A DNA stretch of 64,000 nucleotides from Arthrobacter sp. PvP023 (GTDB lineage Bacteria; Actinomycetota; Actinomycetes; Actinomycetales; Micrococcaceae). A model generated the notes under the pieces. The model saw only the letters and a list, made by a program, of their open reading frames with translations, ran no database searches and was not told the DNA's origin. Below are positions 43,894 through 53,119 of the stretch, piece after piece. The first letter of the stretch is position 1, and each line of letters starts with the position of its first letter. The stretch is taken from positions 620,001 to 684,000 of the forward strand of contig NZ_JAFIBI010000001.1 of NCBI RefSeq assembly GCF_017832975.1, in the 5' to 3' direction. The translations under genes and the position numbers were made by a program.

Positions 43894-44009
43894 TTCCGAA
43901 CGGCGTGGTTACGCTGTGGGGCGGGATGCCCGGCGCCGGTTTCGTGCGTCACCGGATGCCTGCCTGCCGTAAATGCAGACCACGCTTTCGGAACCCAAGG
44001 AACAGACCC

Positions 44010-45299
44010 ATGACCCCCGGCAACACCTCCCCGAAACACCGGCCCGGCACGAAGAGCGCCATAACCTTGGGCCTGCGGCAAAATCTTGCGCAGTTCATGA
44101 TCCTGGTGGCGGTCAACGCCCTGGTGGGCGGGACGCTGGGCCAGGAGAGGACCGTCCTGCCCCTCCTGGCCGGTGAGGTCTTCAAGCTGGACCTGTACAC
44201 CAGCGCATTGACGTACATCCTGGCGTTCGGGGTGGCCAAGGCGGGCACCAACTACTTCGCCGGAACCCTGTCGGACCGTTACGGGCGCAAGCCGGTCCTG
44301 GTGGCGGGGTGGCTGGTTGCGCTGCCCGTCCCGCTGATGCTGATCTTCGGGCCGTCATGGGGGTGGATCGTCGCGGCCAACGTCGTCCTCGGCATCAGCC
44401 AGGGGCTGACCTGGTCCACCACGGTGATGATGAAGATGGACCTCGTGGGTCCGTCACGCAGGGGCCTGGCCATGGGCCTCAATGAGGCGGCCGGCTACCT
44501 CGGCGTCGCCGGGACCGCCCTGGCCACCGGCTACATCGCCTCCACCTACGGGTTGCGCCCCGGCCCGTTCCTGCTGGGTGCTGCGTTCATCGCCGTCGGC
44601 CTGGGGCTTTCCGTGCTCACCGTACGGGAAACTCACCACCATGCCCGGGCTGAGGCTGCCAACCATGTTGCGGTCCACGAGGGGGCGCACGGACAGCTAA
44701 GCAACCGCGAGGTGTTCACCCTGACGAGCTTCCGAGACAAGTCGCTGTCTTCCGTGAGCCAGGCGGGCATGGTGAACAACCTGAACGACGGCCTTGCCTG
44801 GGGGCTGTTCCCTGTCCTCTTTGCGGCCGCCGGACTAACGATCGAACGCATCGGCATCCTCGCGGCGGTGTACCCGGCCGTGTGGGGCGCCGGCCAGCTG
44901 GTGACCGGCGCGCTGTCGGACCGGATCGGGCGCAAGCCGCTGATCGTGGGAGGCATGCTGGTGCAGGCAATCGCGCTCGGCATGGTCGCCTTTGGTGCCG
45001 GCTTTGAAACCTGGCTGGCCGCGGCCGTTCTGCTGGGGGCGGGGACAGCCATGGTCTACCCGACGCTGCTGGCCGCCATCGGAGACGTGGCCCACCCTGA
45101 ATGGCGGGCCAGGTCGGTGGGGATCTACCGGCTGTGGCGCGACGGCGGCTTTGCGGTGGGCGCCCTGCTGTCCGGAATCACCGCCGACGCCTACGGCATC
45201 CCCGCGGCGGTCGCCGTCGTTGCCGCCCTCACCGGAGTATCCGGTGTTGTGGTGGCAGTCCGGATGCGCGGCGCCGACCACAAGCCCTCATTCCGCTAG
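44010..45299 (+). CDS. MFS transporter
   Basis: A 429-residue, 12-helix major facilitator protein. The motif-A loop is SDRYGRKPVLVAGW in the first half and SDRIGRKPLIVGG in the second, and QGLTWSTTVMMKMDLVGPSR is typical of drug/H+ exporters. ATG 44010 has AAGGA nine bases upstream; the frame extends to 43905, inside the structured leader, so the upstream start is unlikely. The substrate is unknown. Confidence 0.85.
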   Translation: MTPGNTSPKHRPGTKSAITLGLRQNLAQFMILVAVNALVGGTLGQERTVLPLLAGEVFKLDLYTSALTYILAFGVAKAGTNYFAGTLSDRYGRKPVLVAGWLVALPVPLMLIFGPSWGWIVAANVVLGISQGLTWSTTVMMKMDLVGPSRRGLAMGLNEAAGYLGVAGTALATGYIASTYGLRPGPFLLGAAFIAVGLGLSVLTVRETHHHARAEAANHVAVHEGAHGQLSNREVFTLTSFRDKSLSSVSQAGMVNNLNDGLAWGLFPVLFAAAGLTIERIGILAAVYPAVWGAGQLVTGALSDRIGRKPLIVGGMLVQAIALGMVAFGAGFETWLAAAVLLGAGTAMVYPTLLAAIGDVAHPEWRARSVGIYRLWRDGGFAVGALLSGITADAYGIPAAVAVVAALTGVSGVVVAVRMRGADHKPSFR

Positions 45300-45344
45300 G
45301 CGGTTGCTTCCCGGCGCCACTCAGCTAGTCTATAAGTGCACGTT

Positions 45345-45360
45345 AGTGCACATATGCACT
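45345..45360 (+). promoter_or_regulatory. Likely ArsR operator of the MFS-arsR operon
   Basis: AGTGCA-CATA-TGCACT is a perfect inverted repeat, preceded by a further AGTGCAC half-site at 45336. TATAAG at 45331 may be the -10 box. The palindrome lies 12 bases before the MFS start, where an ArsR repressor would block transcription. Confidence 0.7.
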
Positions 45361-45371
45361 TGAGGAGTCCA

Positions 45372-46658
45372 GTGTTCGCGGTCCTTCGCAACGGAGTCTA
45401 CGCCCGGTTGTTCTGTGCCCAAATCGTGGCGTTGGCGGGGACGGGCCTGTTGACCATCGCCCTCGGACTGCTGGCGTACGACCTTGCGGGCAGGAACTCC
45501 GGGGCCGTCCTTGGTACGGCGCTAACCATCAAGATGCTGGCCTACGTGGGACTGGCCCCGGTGATCACCGCGCTGGTGGCCCGCTTGCCCAGGAAGCCCG
45601 TTCTGATCGCCGCCGACCTGGTACGGGCGGCCATGGCCCTGTGCCTGCCGTTCATCACGGAAACGTGGCAGATCTACGTGGTGATCTTCCTGCTCCAGTC
45701 CGCTTCCGCAACTTTTACGCCGGCTTTCCAGTCGCTGATACCAATCATCCTGAAGGATCCCCGGGACTACACGTATGCACTTTCGCTGTCCCGGCTCGCC
45801 TACGACATGGAAGCCTTGGTCAGCCCGGCCGCCGCCGCTCTGCTGCTGACCGTTATGAGCTACAGCAATCTGTTCCTCGGCACGGTTGCAGGCTTCGTGG
45901 CCTCGGCCACCCTCGTCGCCATGACGGCCGTTCCCCGGATCACTGCGCCCGGGGGTCCCCAGCCTTCCTTGTGGCACCGGACCACGCTGGGAACGCGGAT
46001 CTTTTGGCGCGACCGGCGGCTGAGATCCCTTCTGGCGCTGAACCTGGCGGTGTCCGCACCGACCGCCCTGGTGCTGGTCAATACGGTGGTCTATGTCCGG
46101 GACGGCCTGCACCGCCCCGCATCCGATCTCGCGGTCGCCCTTGCCTGCTTCGGTGCCGGCTCCATGGCCGTCGCCCTGGCCGCCCCGCGGCTCCTTGACC
46201 GCTTCGGAGACCGCGCTGTCATGATGACCGGTGCCTCCCTGATCCCGCCGTCCCTCGCCGGTGCCGCCGCGGTGATGTTCCTGGCGTCTCCGGAGACGGG
46301 ATGGTGGCCGTTGCTGGCGCTGTGGCTCCTGCTGGGAGCTGCCACTTCCGCCGTTATTACGCCGTCCTCCCGGTTGCTTCGGGAGGCCTCCACCGCGAGC
46401 ACCCTTCCTTACGTCTTCACGGCTCAGTTCTCGCTCTCCCACGCCTGCTACATCCTGAGCTACCCGCTGGCAGGCTGGATTGGCGCCGCCGCGGGCCTTG
46501 GCTGGGCTGCAGTGGCGCTGACAATCCTTGCGATACTTGGCAGTGCAGGAGCCTTCCTGTTCTGGCCCGGGAAGACTCCTCTAGGACCAGACCCAGCCGC
46601 CATCAAGGAGCAGACCGTTGAGCAGCCAGCCGAGCAGTCCGTTCAGCGCCGGAACTGA
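45372..46658 (+). CDS. MFS transporter controlled by an ArsR repressor
   Basis: A 428-residue protein with 12 hydrophobic helices (LFCAQIVALAGTGLLTIALG first) related to enterobactin/macrolide-type exporters. GTG 45372 has GAGGAG five to eight bases upstream and is preferred to ATG 45336, which would lie within the operator. The repressor gene overlaps its 3' end by 41 bases. The substrate is not evident. Confidence 0.83.
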   Translation: MFAVLRNGVYARLFCAQIVALAGTGLLTIALGLLAYDLAGRNSGAVLGTALTIKMLAYVGLAPVITALVARLPRKPVLIAADLVRAAMALCLPFITETWQIYVVIFLLQSASATFTPAFQSLIPIILKDPRDYTYALSLSRLAYDMEALVSPAAAALLLTVMSYSNLFLGTVAGFVASATLVAMTAVPRITAPGGPQPSLWHRTTLGTRIFWRDRRLRSLLALNLAVSAPTALVLVNTVVYVRDGLHRPASDLAVALACFGAGSMAVALAAPRLLDRFGDRAVMMTGASLIPPSLAGAAAVMFLASPETGWWPLLALWLLLGAATSAVITPSSRLLREASTASTLPYVFTAQFSLSHACYILSYPLAGWIGAAAGLGWAAVALTILAILGSAGAFLFWPGKTPLGPDPAAIKEQTVEQPAEQSVQRRN

Positions 46659-46995
46659 GGAGCCCTCGCTCGTGCACCCGGTCACCCCCGGCCCGGAGTT
46701 GCTTGAAAATGCCGCCGCCACGCTGCGGATGCTGGCCGAGCCCACCCGCCTGCATCTGCTGTGGCAGCTTTCGCAGGGCCCCAAGAGCGTCACTGAACTC
46801 ACTGAGGCGGCTGCCGTCCCGCGGACCGTAGTCAGCCAGCATCTGGCCAAGCTGCGGCTCAGCGGAATGGTGGACGGGAGAAAGGACGGCCGTCACGTCA
46901 TCTACTCGCTCCACGACGGCCACCTCGTCCGGTTGATCCGGGAGACCATCAACCACGCGGACCATCGAACCACGGGAGAACCGTTCCACGACTGA
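46618..46995 (+). CDS. ArsR-family transcriptional repressor
   Basis: A 125-residue winged-helix protein: MLAEPTRLHLLWQLSQGPKS, then VTELTEAAAVPRTVVSQHLAKL (recognition helix) and VDGRKDGRHVIYSLHDGHLV. The metal-binding ELCVCDL of ArsR/SmtB is absent, so the signal is probably not arsenite; His residues near the C-terminus (NHADHR) could bind another metal such as zinc or nickel. TTG 46618 has AAGGAG seven bases upstream. Confidence 0.87.
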   Translation: MSSQPSSPFSAGTEEPSLVHPVTPGPELLENAAATLRMLAEPTRLHLLWQLSQGPKSVTELTEAAAVPRTVVSQHLAKLRLSGMVDGRKDGRHVIYSLHDGHLVRLIRETINHADHRTTGEPFHD

Positions 46996-47061
46996 CCCCG
47001 CTGCGGTATTCTGTCTTCGGGTTATGCAGGCAGCCTCCGGATTCTTCGTTGAGGATGTCCC

Positions 47062-47316
47062 ATGCGCCGCAAACTACACGCAGACAGAGGCCGCCATGCC
47101 GGCATCGCCGAACGGCGTGTCATCAAGGCGTACGCCTCCTTGTCCGCTGTCCCCACGGGTGAGCTCGAAGCGCTGGCCGGCCTCCTGAAGAGCAGCGGAA
47201 ACACCCCGGGCCCGAACCATGCCGGCCTGGTGGGGCCGGTGGTCATGGCAGAGCTGGCGCGCCGGAACCAGACCGAACGCGAAGGGAATACCCGCCCGGA
47301 CGGCCCGGCCCGCTAG
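47062..47316 (+). CDS. Hypothetical small basic protein
   Basis: An 84-residue protein, Arg-rich at the N-terminus (MRRKLHADRGRHAGIAERRV), with a likely helix in the middle (GELEALAGLLKSSG). No family is recognised. GAGGA lies upstream of ATG 47062. It stands between the ArsR gene and a convergent MarR gene. Confidence 0.5.
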   Translation: MRRKLHADRGRHAGIAERRVIKAYASLSAVPTGELEALAGLLKSSGNTPGPNHAGLVGPVVMAELARRNQTEREGNTRPDGPAR

Positions 47317-47349
47317 GCCCGGACAGGCCGGCCCACTAGGCCCAAGACC

Positions 47350-47835
47350 TCACTCGGGCAATCCGGCGCCCCACAGTGCTTTGCGGAGCAGTGCCTTGAG
47401 CTGGGCCGATTCCTCCGAGGGCAGGCCGTCCAGAACTTCCGCTTCAGCCCTTCGCGCGGCCTCGCCGGCCTGCTCGAGAAGCCGTCCTCCCTTGGCGGTG
47501 GCCGTCACGGTCTTTGCCCGGCGGTCCTGCTTCCCGGGCGCCCTTGCCACCAGGCCACGCTTCTCCAGCTCATCCACCAGGGCCACGATCTGGCTGGGGT
47601 CCAGGCTGAGGAAGTCGGCCATTTCGCGTTGCGTCGGCTCCAGTCCGCTGTTTGCCAGGATCAGGACGGAGTAGGAGCGCTCCTTGAGATCGAATTCGGC
47701 CAGCGCCCTGTTATTCACAACGGACCCGGCGGCATGCAGCTTGGCCAGCAGGAATCCGAGGTCCTGGCTGATGGACGCGGCGACCAGCTTGTGGGCCTGT
47801 TCGGTGGGCTGGCCGCCCTGTGTCTCGATCGTCAT
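47350..47835 (-). CDS. MarR-family transcriptional regulator of the adjacent catabolic operon
   Basis: A 161-residue MarR protein; FDLKERSYSVLILANSGLEP, REMADFLSLDPSQIVALVDE (recognition helix) and GLVARAPGKQDRRAKTV (wing) are clear. ATG 47835 is preferred to 47847 because TTGGAG lies six bases upstream. It is divergent from the SDR operon, and two palindromes lie in the shared region, so it probably represses both. Confidence 0.9.
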   Translation of the reverse strand: MTIETQGGQPTEQAHKLVAASISQDLGFLLAKLHAAGSVVNNRALAEFDLKERSYSVLILANSGLEPTQREMADFLSLDPSQIVALVDELEKRGLVARAPGKQDRRAKTVTATAKGGRLLEQAGEAARRAEAEVLDGLPSEESAQLKALLRKALWGAGLPE

Positions 47836-47865
47836 GCCCAACTCCAATAATCCTCAAAATAAATC

Positions 47866-47900
47866 GTTGACATTTTCAACTATCCATAATTTCATGGATA
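47866..47900. promoter_or_regulatory. Two adjacent palindromes, candidate MarR operator
   Basis: GTTGA-CATTT-TCAAC at 47866-47880 is followed at once by TATCCAT-AATTTC-ATGGATA at 47881-47900, both perfect. The first overlaps TTGACA, a likely -35 box for the plus-strand operon. Confidence 0.75.
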
Positions 47901-47960
47901 CAGAACAGCATCCCACGCCGATGGCGGGAATGCACAAGGTTAGCTAGCAAAGGAGCAGCC

Positions 47961-48929
47961 ATGAGCCTGTCAGGCAAAGTAGCAATCGTCACCGGGAGCG
48001 GCCGGGGCCTGGGCCTGGCCTACGCCCGGGAGCTCGCCCGGCAGGGCGCCGCCGTCGTCATCAATGACGTGGACGCCGAGGTGGCTGCGGAAGCGGTCCG
48101 GACCATCGAGGCCGACGGCGGGAAGGCCGCTGCCGTCGTTGCTCCCGTCGGCAGCTCGGAAGTGGCCAGGCAGCTGGTGCAGGCGGCCGTCACGGAGTTC
48201 GGCCGCCTCGACATCCTGGTCACCAACGCGGGCATCCTGCGGGACAAGAGCCTGCTGAAGATGACCGACGAGGATTTCGACGCCGTCATCAACGTCCACC
48301 TCCGCGGCACCTTTACGTGCGTCCGGGAAGCGTTCGCCTACTTCAAGGAGAACGATATTGCCGGCCGGATCATCACCATCGGCTCGCCCACCGGGCAGCG
48401 GGGGAACTTCGGCCAGACCAACTACGCCGCCGCCAAGGCAGGCATCGTGGGCATGGTCCGCACCTGGGCCCTGGAAATGAAGAAGGCCGGGGTAACAGCC
48501 AACGCCGTCATCCCGGTGGCGGCCACAGCCATGACCAAGACCGTCCCCTACTTCCAGAAGGCAGTGGAAGCGGACGAGCGCGGGGAGGCCATGCCGGCTT
48601 TCTTCCGTCACGAACTCGGGTTTGGAACGGCCGACGACGTCTCCGGGCTAGTAGCGTTCCTCGCCTCCGATGAGGCGGCCGGCATCACCGGTCAGGCCAT
48701 CGGCGCCGGCGGCGACCGGCTCCAGCTCTGGACCCACCCCGAGGCCGCGGCCACCGAATACCGTGAGGGCGGCTGGCGCTACGAGGACCTCGTGGAGAAC
48801 TTTGGCCCGCTCTTCGGCGGCAAGCTGCAGAGCGTGGGAGAGGAATTCCTCCCGCTGCCCGAGGACCTGAAGCCGGAGGCGCAGCCCGCCCCTGCCCCGG
48901 CTGCCGCAGCTCCCGTGAAGGTGGGCTAG
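47961..48929 (+). CDS. Short-chain dehydrogenase/reductase, 3-hydroxyacyl-CoA type
   Basis: A 322-residue SDR with the NAD(P) motif TGSGRGLGL, NAGIL and the active site NYAAAKAGI (Tyr and Lys), after which comes a roughly 60-residue C-terminal extension ending in an Ala/Pro-rich tail. The length and the extension recall the dehydrogenase part of multifunctional beta-oxidation enzymes. First gene of the catabolic operon, with AAAGGAG upstream of ATG 47961. Confidence 0.87.
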   Translation: MSLSGKVAIVTGSGRGLGLAYARELARQGAAVVINDVDAEVAAEAVRTIEADGGKAAAVVAPVGSSEVARQLVQAAVTEFGRLDILVTNAGILRDKSLLKMTDEDFDAVINVHLRGTFTCVREAFAYFKENDIAGRIITIGSPTGQRGNFGQTNYAAAKAGIVGMVRTWALEMKKAGVTANAVIPVAATAMTKTVPYFQKAVEADERGEAMPAFFRHELGFGTADDVSGLVAFLASDEAAGITGQAIGAGGDRLQLWTHPEAAATEYREGGWRYEDLVENFGPLFGGKLQSVGEEFLPLPEDLKPEAQPAPAPAAAAPVKVG

Positions 48930-48931
48930 CC

Positions 48932-49825
48932 ATGGCTGCCACCCGCTACGAGCTTGGCATCGACGCCGCGAAGCTCGACGCGATCGACATGCACGTCCAC
49001 CTCGAAGTGGACGGCCACGGCCACGAGTCACTCCCGCCTGCGCTCACCGAAGCCTCGGCCAAGTACTTCAAGTCCGAGGACCGCACCCCGTCGCTGGACC
49101 GCATCGCCGAGGTGTACCGGGAACTGAACATGGCCGCCGTCGTATTCACTGTGGACGCACGCACCCAGCTCAAGCACGAACCCAACAGCATTGAGGACCT
49201 GATCGCCGGCGCCGCCCGGAACAACGACGTGCTGATCCCTTTCGGCAGCGTGGATCCCCGCACCGGCACCGACGCGATCCAGGGTGCGAAGCACCAGGCC
49301 ATCGACCTCGGCGCCCGCGGCTTCAAGTTCCATCCCAGCCTGCAGGGCTTCGACCCCTCGAACGAGGAGTTCTATCCCCTGTGGGAGACCCTCCAGGAAC
49401 TGGGCCTGCCAGCCATCTTCCACACCGGGCAGAACGGCATGGGCGCAGGCCTTCCCGGCGGGTACGGCATCAAACTGGCGTATTCCAACCCGCTCCTGCT
49501 GGACGCCGTCGCCGCGGACTTCCCGGAACTGCAGATCATCATGGCGCACCCCTCCGTGCCGTGGCAGGACGAGGCAAACTCCATCGCCACGCACAAGGCC
49601 AACGTGTTCATCGACCTCTCCGGCTGGTCGCCCAAGTACTTCCCGGAGTCACTGGTCCGCATGTCCAACTCGGTCTTGCAGGACAAGGTCCTGTTCGGCA
49701 CCGACTTCCCGCTCATCACGCCGCAGAAGTGGCTGAGCGCCTTCGCGGACCTGCCGCTCAAGGACGAGGTCCGGTCCAAGATCCTCAAGCACAATGCCGT
49801 GCGCCTGCTCGGACTGGGCGGCTGA
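48932..49825 (+). CDS. Amidohydrolase-family (ACMSD-like) metal enzyme
   Basis: A 297-residue amidohydrolase_2 protein: metal ligands in DMHVHL (residues 19-24), FHTGQN, MAHPSVPW and the Asp in LFGTDFPLI. Relatives decarboxylate ring acids (gamma-resorcylate, aminocarboxymuconate semialdehyde) or hydrolyse lactones. It starts two bases after the SDR stop. The reaction cannot be decided from sequence. Confidence 0.87.
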   Translation: MAATRYELGIDAAKLDAIDMHVHLEVDGHGHESLPPALTEASAKYFKSEDRTPSLDRIAEVYRELNMAAVVFTVDARTQLKHEPNSIEDLIAGAARNNDVLIPFGSVDPRTGTDAIQGAKHQAIDLGARGFKFHPSLQGFDPSNEEFYPLWETLQELGLPAIFHTGQNGMGAGLPGGYGIKLAYSNPLLLDAVAADFPELQIIMAHPSVPWQDEANSIATHKANVFIDLSGWSPKYFPESLVRMSNSVLQDKVLFGTDFPLITPQKWLSAFADLPLKDEVRSKILKHNAVRLLGLGG

Positions 49826-49826
49826 G

Positions 49827-51053
49827 GTGAGCCTCGATACCGATACAGGGACCGTGGCGGCTGCCCGCCTCTACGGCGCCTGCGACTACTACGACGCCGA
49901 GTCCCTCCTCACGGAGGACGAGCGCCGCGTGCTGGGACGGCTGCGGAACTTCCTGGACCGGGAAGCGCAGCCCCTGCTGGCCGACTACTGGGAACGCGGG
50001 GAGTTCCCCACCCAACTGGCACAGCCGCTGATCGACCTGGACCTGATGGAACCGGCGGAACTCACGGGCGCCCTGGGCGCAAAAAGCAGCCCTGCCCGGG
50101 GCATCTACCAGGGCTTCCGGATCTTCGAACTCGCCCGAACGGACGCCTCGCTGGCCACCTGGTACACGTCCCAGGCCGGACTCTTCCGCACCGCCATCCG
50201 GGTGGGCGCCTCGCCGGAGCAGCAGGCCGAGTGGATGCCGAAGGTCATCGACTTCTCCCTCAAGGGCGTCTTTTCCCTCACGGAACCGGACTCCGGTTCC
50301 GACATCGCCGGCGGGCTGTCCACCACAGCCCGCAGGGAAGGGGATTCCTGGGTCCTGGACGGCGCCAAGCGCTGGATCGGCGGCGCAGTCAGTGCCGACG
50401 TGCTGGCTGTCTTCGCCCGGGACCAGGCAGACGGGCAGGTCAAGGCCTTCCTGGTTGACCGCGAGGCGGACGGCGTGACGCTGGAAAAGATCCACGGCAA
50501 GACTGCGCTGCGGATGATGCAGAACGCCCACATCACCCTCGACGGCGTCCGCGTGCCGGAATCCAGGCGGCTGCACAACGTGAATTCCTTCAAGGATGTG
50601 GCCGCGATGCTCCGGGCCATGCGTTCGGACGTTGCCTGGATTGCCACCGGGATCCAGGCCGGGGCGTTCGAAGCCGCCCTCCGTTACGTCACCGAACGAA
50701 CGCAGTTCGGCCGCCAGTTGGGCTCCTTCCAGCTGGTCCAGGAAAAACTCGCCCGGATGCTCGGCAACGTCACGTCCTCCCTGTCCCTCGTGGTCCGGCT
50801 TACCGAACAGCAGGCACGCGGAATCTACCGCGACCAGGACTCCGCGCTGGCCAAGATGCAGACGTCCCTGCTGATGCGCGAGACCGTCGCCTTGGCCCGC
50901 GAAGTAGTGGGCGGCAACGGAATCACGCTCGAAACGGATGTGGCCAGGTTCCACGCCGACGCCGAAGCCGTTTACTCCTACGAAGGCACGCACGACATCA
51001 ACGCCCTCATCATCGGCCGCGCCCTCACCGGCGAAAGTGCCTTCACCCGCTGA
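49827..51053 (+). CDS. Acyl-CoA dehydrogenase, glutaryl-CoA dehydrogenase-like
   Basis: A 408-residue acyl-CoA dehydrogenase: FSLTEPDSGSDIAGGLSTTA (FAD and acyl-CoA binding), RTQFGRQLGSFQLVQ, and the catalytic Glu in YSYEGTHDINALIIGRAL, close to the glutaryl-CoA dehydrogenase pattern. GTG 49827 begins one base after the amidohydrolase stop. It oxidises a CoA ester in the operon's pathway; the acyl group is unknown. Confidence 0.88.
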   Translation: MSLDTDTGTVAAARLYGACDYYDAESLLTEDERRVLGRLRNFLDREAQPLLADYWERGEFPTQLAQPLIDLDLMEPAELTGALGAKSSPARGIYQGFRIFELARTDASLATWYTSQAGLFRTAIRVGASPEQQAEWMPKVIDFSLKGVFSLTEPDSGSDIAGGLSTTARREGDSWVLDGAKRWIGGAVSADVLAVFARDQADGQVKAFLVDREADGVTLEKIHGKTALRMMQNAHITLDGVRVPESRRLHNVNSFKDVAAMLRAMRSDVAWIATGIQAGAFEAALRYVTERTQFGRQLGSFQLVQEKLARMLGNVTSSLSLVVRLTEQQARGIYRDQDSALAKMQTSLLMRETVALAREVVGGNGITLETDVARFHADAEAVYSYEGTHDINALIIGRALTGESAFTR

Positions 51054-51186
51054 CCGCAAGCGGCACCAAGCGGCGGCGCTCACTGAACGGCGCTCACTGA
51101 ATCGAACAACACCCCAAGCCCGAAGGCGGCAGCACCGCACCGCCGTCGTACTTCCGCAACTCCAAAAACCGCCCCAGGAGGCAAAG

Positions 51187-51642
51187 ATGCCTAATCTCGT
51201 CGTCGACTTCGACAAACTGCTCACGCTCGCCGGAACCGATCTCGGCGTGACCGAATACCGCGAAATCACGCAGGAACAAATCAACAAATTCGCCGACGCC
51301 ACGGGCGACGACCAGTGGATCCACGTGGACCCGGAGCGCGCCAAGGACGGCCCGTTCGGCGCCCCGATCGCCCACGGGTTCCTCACGCTCTCGCTGATCA
51401 TTCCGTTTTGGGGCGAGCTGTTCGACGTCGACGGCGTCACCACCAAAGTGAACTACGGCCTGGACAAGGTCCGCTTCACCTCGCCGGTGAAGGTGGGCTC
51501 GCGGATCCGCATGCAGGCCACCATTGCCGAGGTCACCGAGGTCAAGGGCGGCGCCCAGATCAAGGTCGCCAACACGATCGAGATCGAAGGCCAGGAACGC
51601 CCGGCCGTCGTGGCTGAATTCCTGGCCCGCTTCTACAAGTAA
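51187..51642 (+). CDS. MaoC-type enoyl-CoA hydratase
   Basis: A 151-residue single hot-dog-fold hydratase. The catalytic segment ATGDDQWIHVDPERAKDGPF with Asp and His, and IAHGFLTLSL, are the (R)-hydratase signature. It should add water to the enoyl-CoA made by the upstream dehydrogenase. CAGGAGG lies just before ATG 51187; the 133-base gap upstream shows no promoter I can call. Confidence 0.9.
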   Translation: MPNLVVDFDKLLTLAGTDLGVTEYREITQEQINKFADATGDDQWIHVDPERAKDGPFGAPIAHGFLTLSLIIPFWGELFDVDGVTTKVNYGLDKVRFTSPVKVGSRIRMQATIAEVTEVKGGAQIKVANTIEIEGQERPAVVAEFLARFYK

Positions 51643-51697
51643 GCCGCATTCCCTGTACCAAACCCCCTTTTTATCCCTCTGTCCTAAAGGAACAGCC

Positions 51698-53077
51698 ATG
51701 TCTGGACTCACTCAGCTTCAAGCCATGGGTACGGCCGAACGCCGCAAGGAAGCGCGCACGGTCATCGCCTCCAGTTATCTGGGCAGCACCATCGAGTACT
51801 ACGACTTCCTCCTCTACGCCACGGCCGCCGCCGTCGTCTTCCCGAAGGTCTTCTTCTCCGGGATGGACGAATGGGTAGGCGTGGTGGCGGCCTACGGCAC
51901 CTTCGCCGCCGGGTACGTGGCGCGCCCCCTCGGCGGGGTCATCTTCGGCCACTTCGGCGACAAGCTGGGCCGCAAGGGAATGCTCATCGTCTCCATGCTG
52001 GTCATGGGCGTGGCCTCCACCCTGATCGGCCTGGTCCCGGGCGCCTCCGTGGCGGGGCCGTGGGGCGCCGTGATGCTGGTGATCCTCCGCGTCTTCCAGG
52101 GCATCGCCGTCGGCGGTGAATGGGGCGGCGCCGCGCTGATGGCGCTGGAACACTCGGAGTCCGGCAAGCGCGGCTTCGCGGCGTCGTTCGTGAACGCCGG
52201 GGCCCCGACGGGTGCTGTCCTGGGCACGTTCATCATGGGCGCGTTCTCGTCACTGCCGAACGACCAGTTCCTTGCCTGGGGCTGGCGGGTGCCTTTCCTG
52301 CTTTCCTTCGTGCTGCTGGGCGTGGGCATGTTCGTCCGGCTGAAGGTCTCCGAGAGCCCCATCTTCAAGGCAGCCCTCGAACAGGAAAAGCGCGTGCAGG
52401 CCGAAGCGGCACGGGCGGAAGGCACAAACGGCGCCGGCGGCACCGCCCCGGCCCGCCGCGAAATCCCGCTCCTCCAGGTGCTCCGCCGGCCCAAGACCCT
52501 CATCTTCACCATGCTGGCCGGAGCCGCGGGGTTCGCCCTGCAGGTGGTGCTGGCAACGTTCGCGGTGACCTTCGCCGTCTCCAAGGGCGCCGACCGCCAG
52601 GGCGTGCTCTACGCCTACGCCGCGGCCTCCCTGGTCTCCATTGTGTTTGTGGTGTTGGGCGGAAGGCTCTCGGACAAGCTGGGCCGGCGGCCGGTGATGG
52701 TGGGCGGACTCGTGGTGTTCATCGCGTACCTCGTGCCGATGTTCCAGCTGCTGTCCTCCAACAACATCATGCTGATCTTCGTGGCGTTCGCCGTGGGCCT
52801 GATGATCCACTCCATGCTGTTCGGGCCGCTCGCGGCTTTCGTTTCCGAACAGTTCGGCACAACGTCCCGCTATACGGGCGCCTCGCTGGGCTACCAGCTG
52901 GCAACGCTGCTCGGTGCGGGGTTCACGCCCGGCATCGTGGCGCAGATCTTCAAGGATTCCGACCAGAACACCGGCTCTGTGGTCTGGTACCTGGCCATCA
53001 TGTCCGTGGTGTCGATCGTTTTCATCCTGCTCACCCGGGAACCCAAGAACAACGATCTCCAGACTGTCCGGCTCTGA
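51698..53077 (+). CDS. Metabolite:H+ symporter (MHS family, MFS)
   Basis: A 459-residue 12-helix importer. ASSYLGSTIEYYDFLLYATA and the Gly/Arg-rich loop GHFGDKLGRKGMLIVSML mark the MHS subfamily (ShiA, ProP, KgtP type), which takes up carboxylic acids with protons. Within this operon it probably imports the acid that the CoA ligase activates. AAAGGAAC lies upstream of ATG 51698. Confidence 0.88.
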   Translation: MSGLTQLQAMGTAERRKEARTVIASSYLGSTIEYYDFLLYATAAAVVFPKVFFSGMDEWVGVVAAYGTFAAGYVARPLGGVIFGHFGDKLGRKGMLIVSMLVMGVASTLIGLVPGASVAGPWGAVMLVILRVFQGIAVGGEWGGAALMALEHSESGKRGFAASFVNAGAPTGAVLGTFIMGAFSSLPNDQFLAWGWRVPFLLSFVLLGVGMFVRLKVSESPIFKAALEQEKRVQAEAARAEGTNGAGGTAPARREIPLLQVLRRPKTLIFTMLAGAAGFALQVVLATFAVTFAVSKGADRQGVLYAYAAASLVSIVFVVLGGRLSDKLGRRPVMVGGLVVFIAYLVPMFQLLSSNNIMLIFVAFAVGLMIHSMLFGPLAAFVSEQFGTTSRYTGASLGYQLATLLGAGFTPGIVAQIFKDSDQNTGSVVWYLAIMSVVSIVFILLTREPKNNDLQTVRL

Positions 53078-53119
53078 TCCGGCCGCCAGGGACTACCGTC
53101 TAATTAGAAAGGATTTGCC

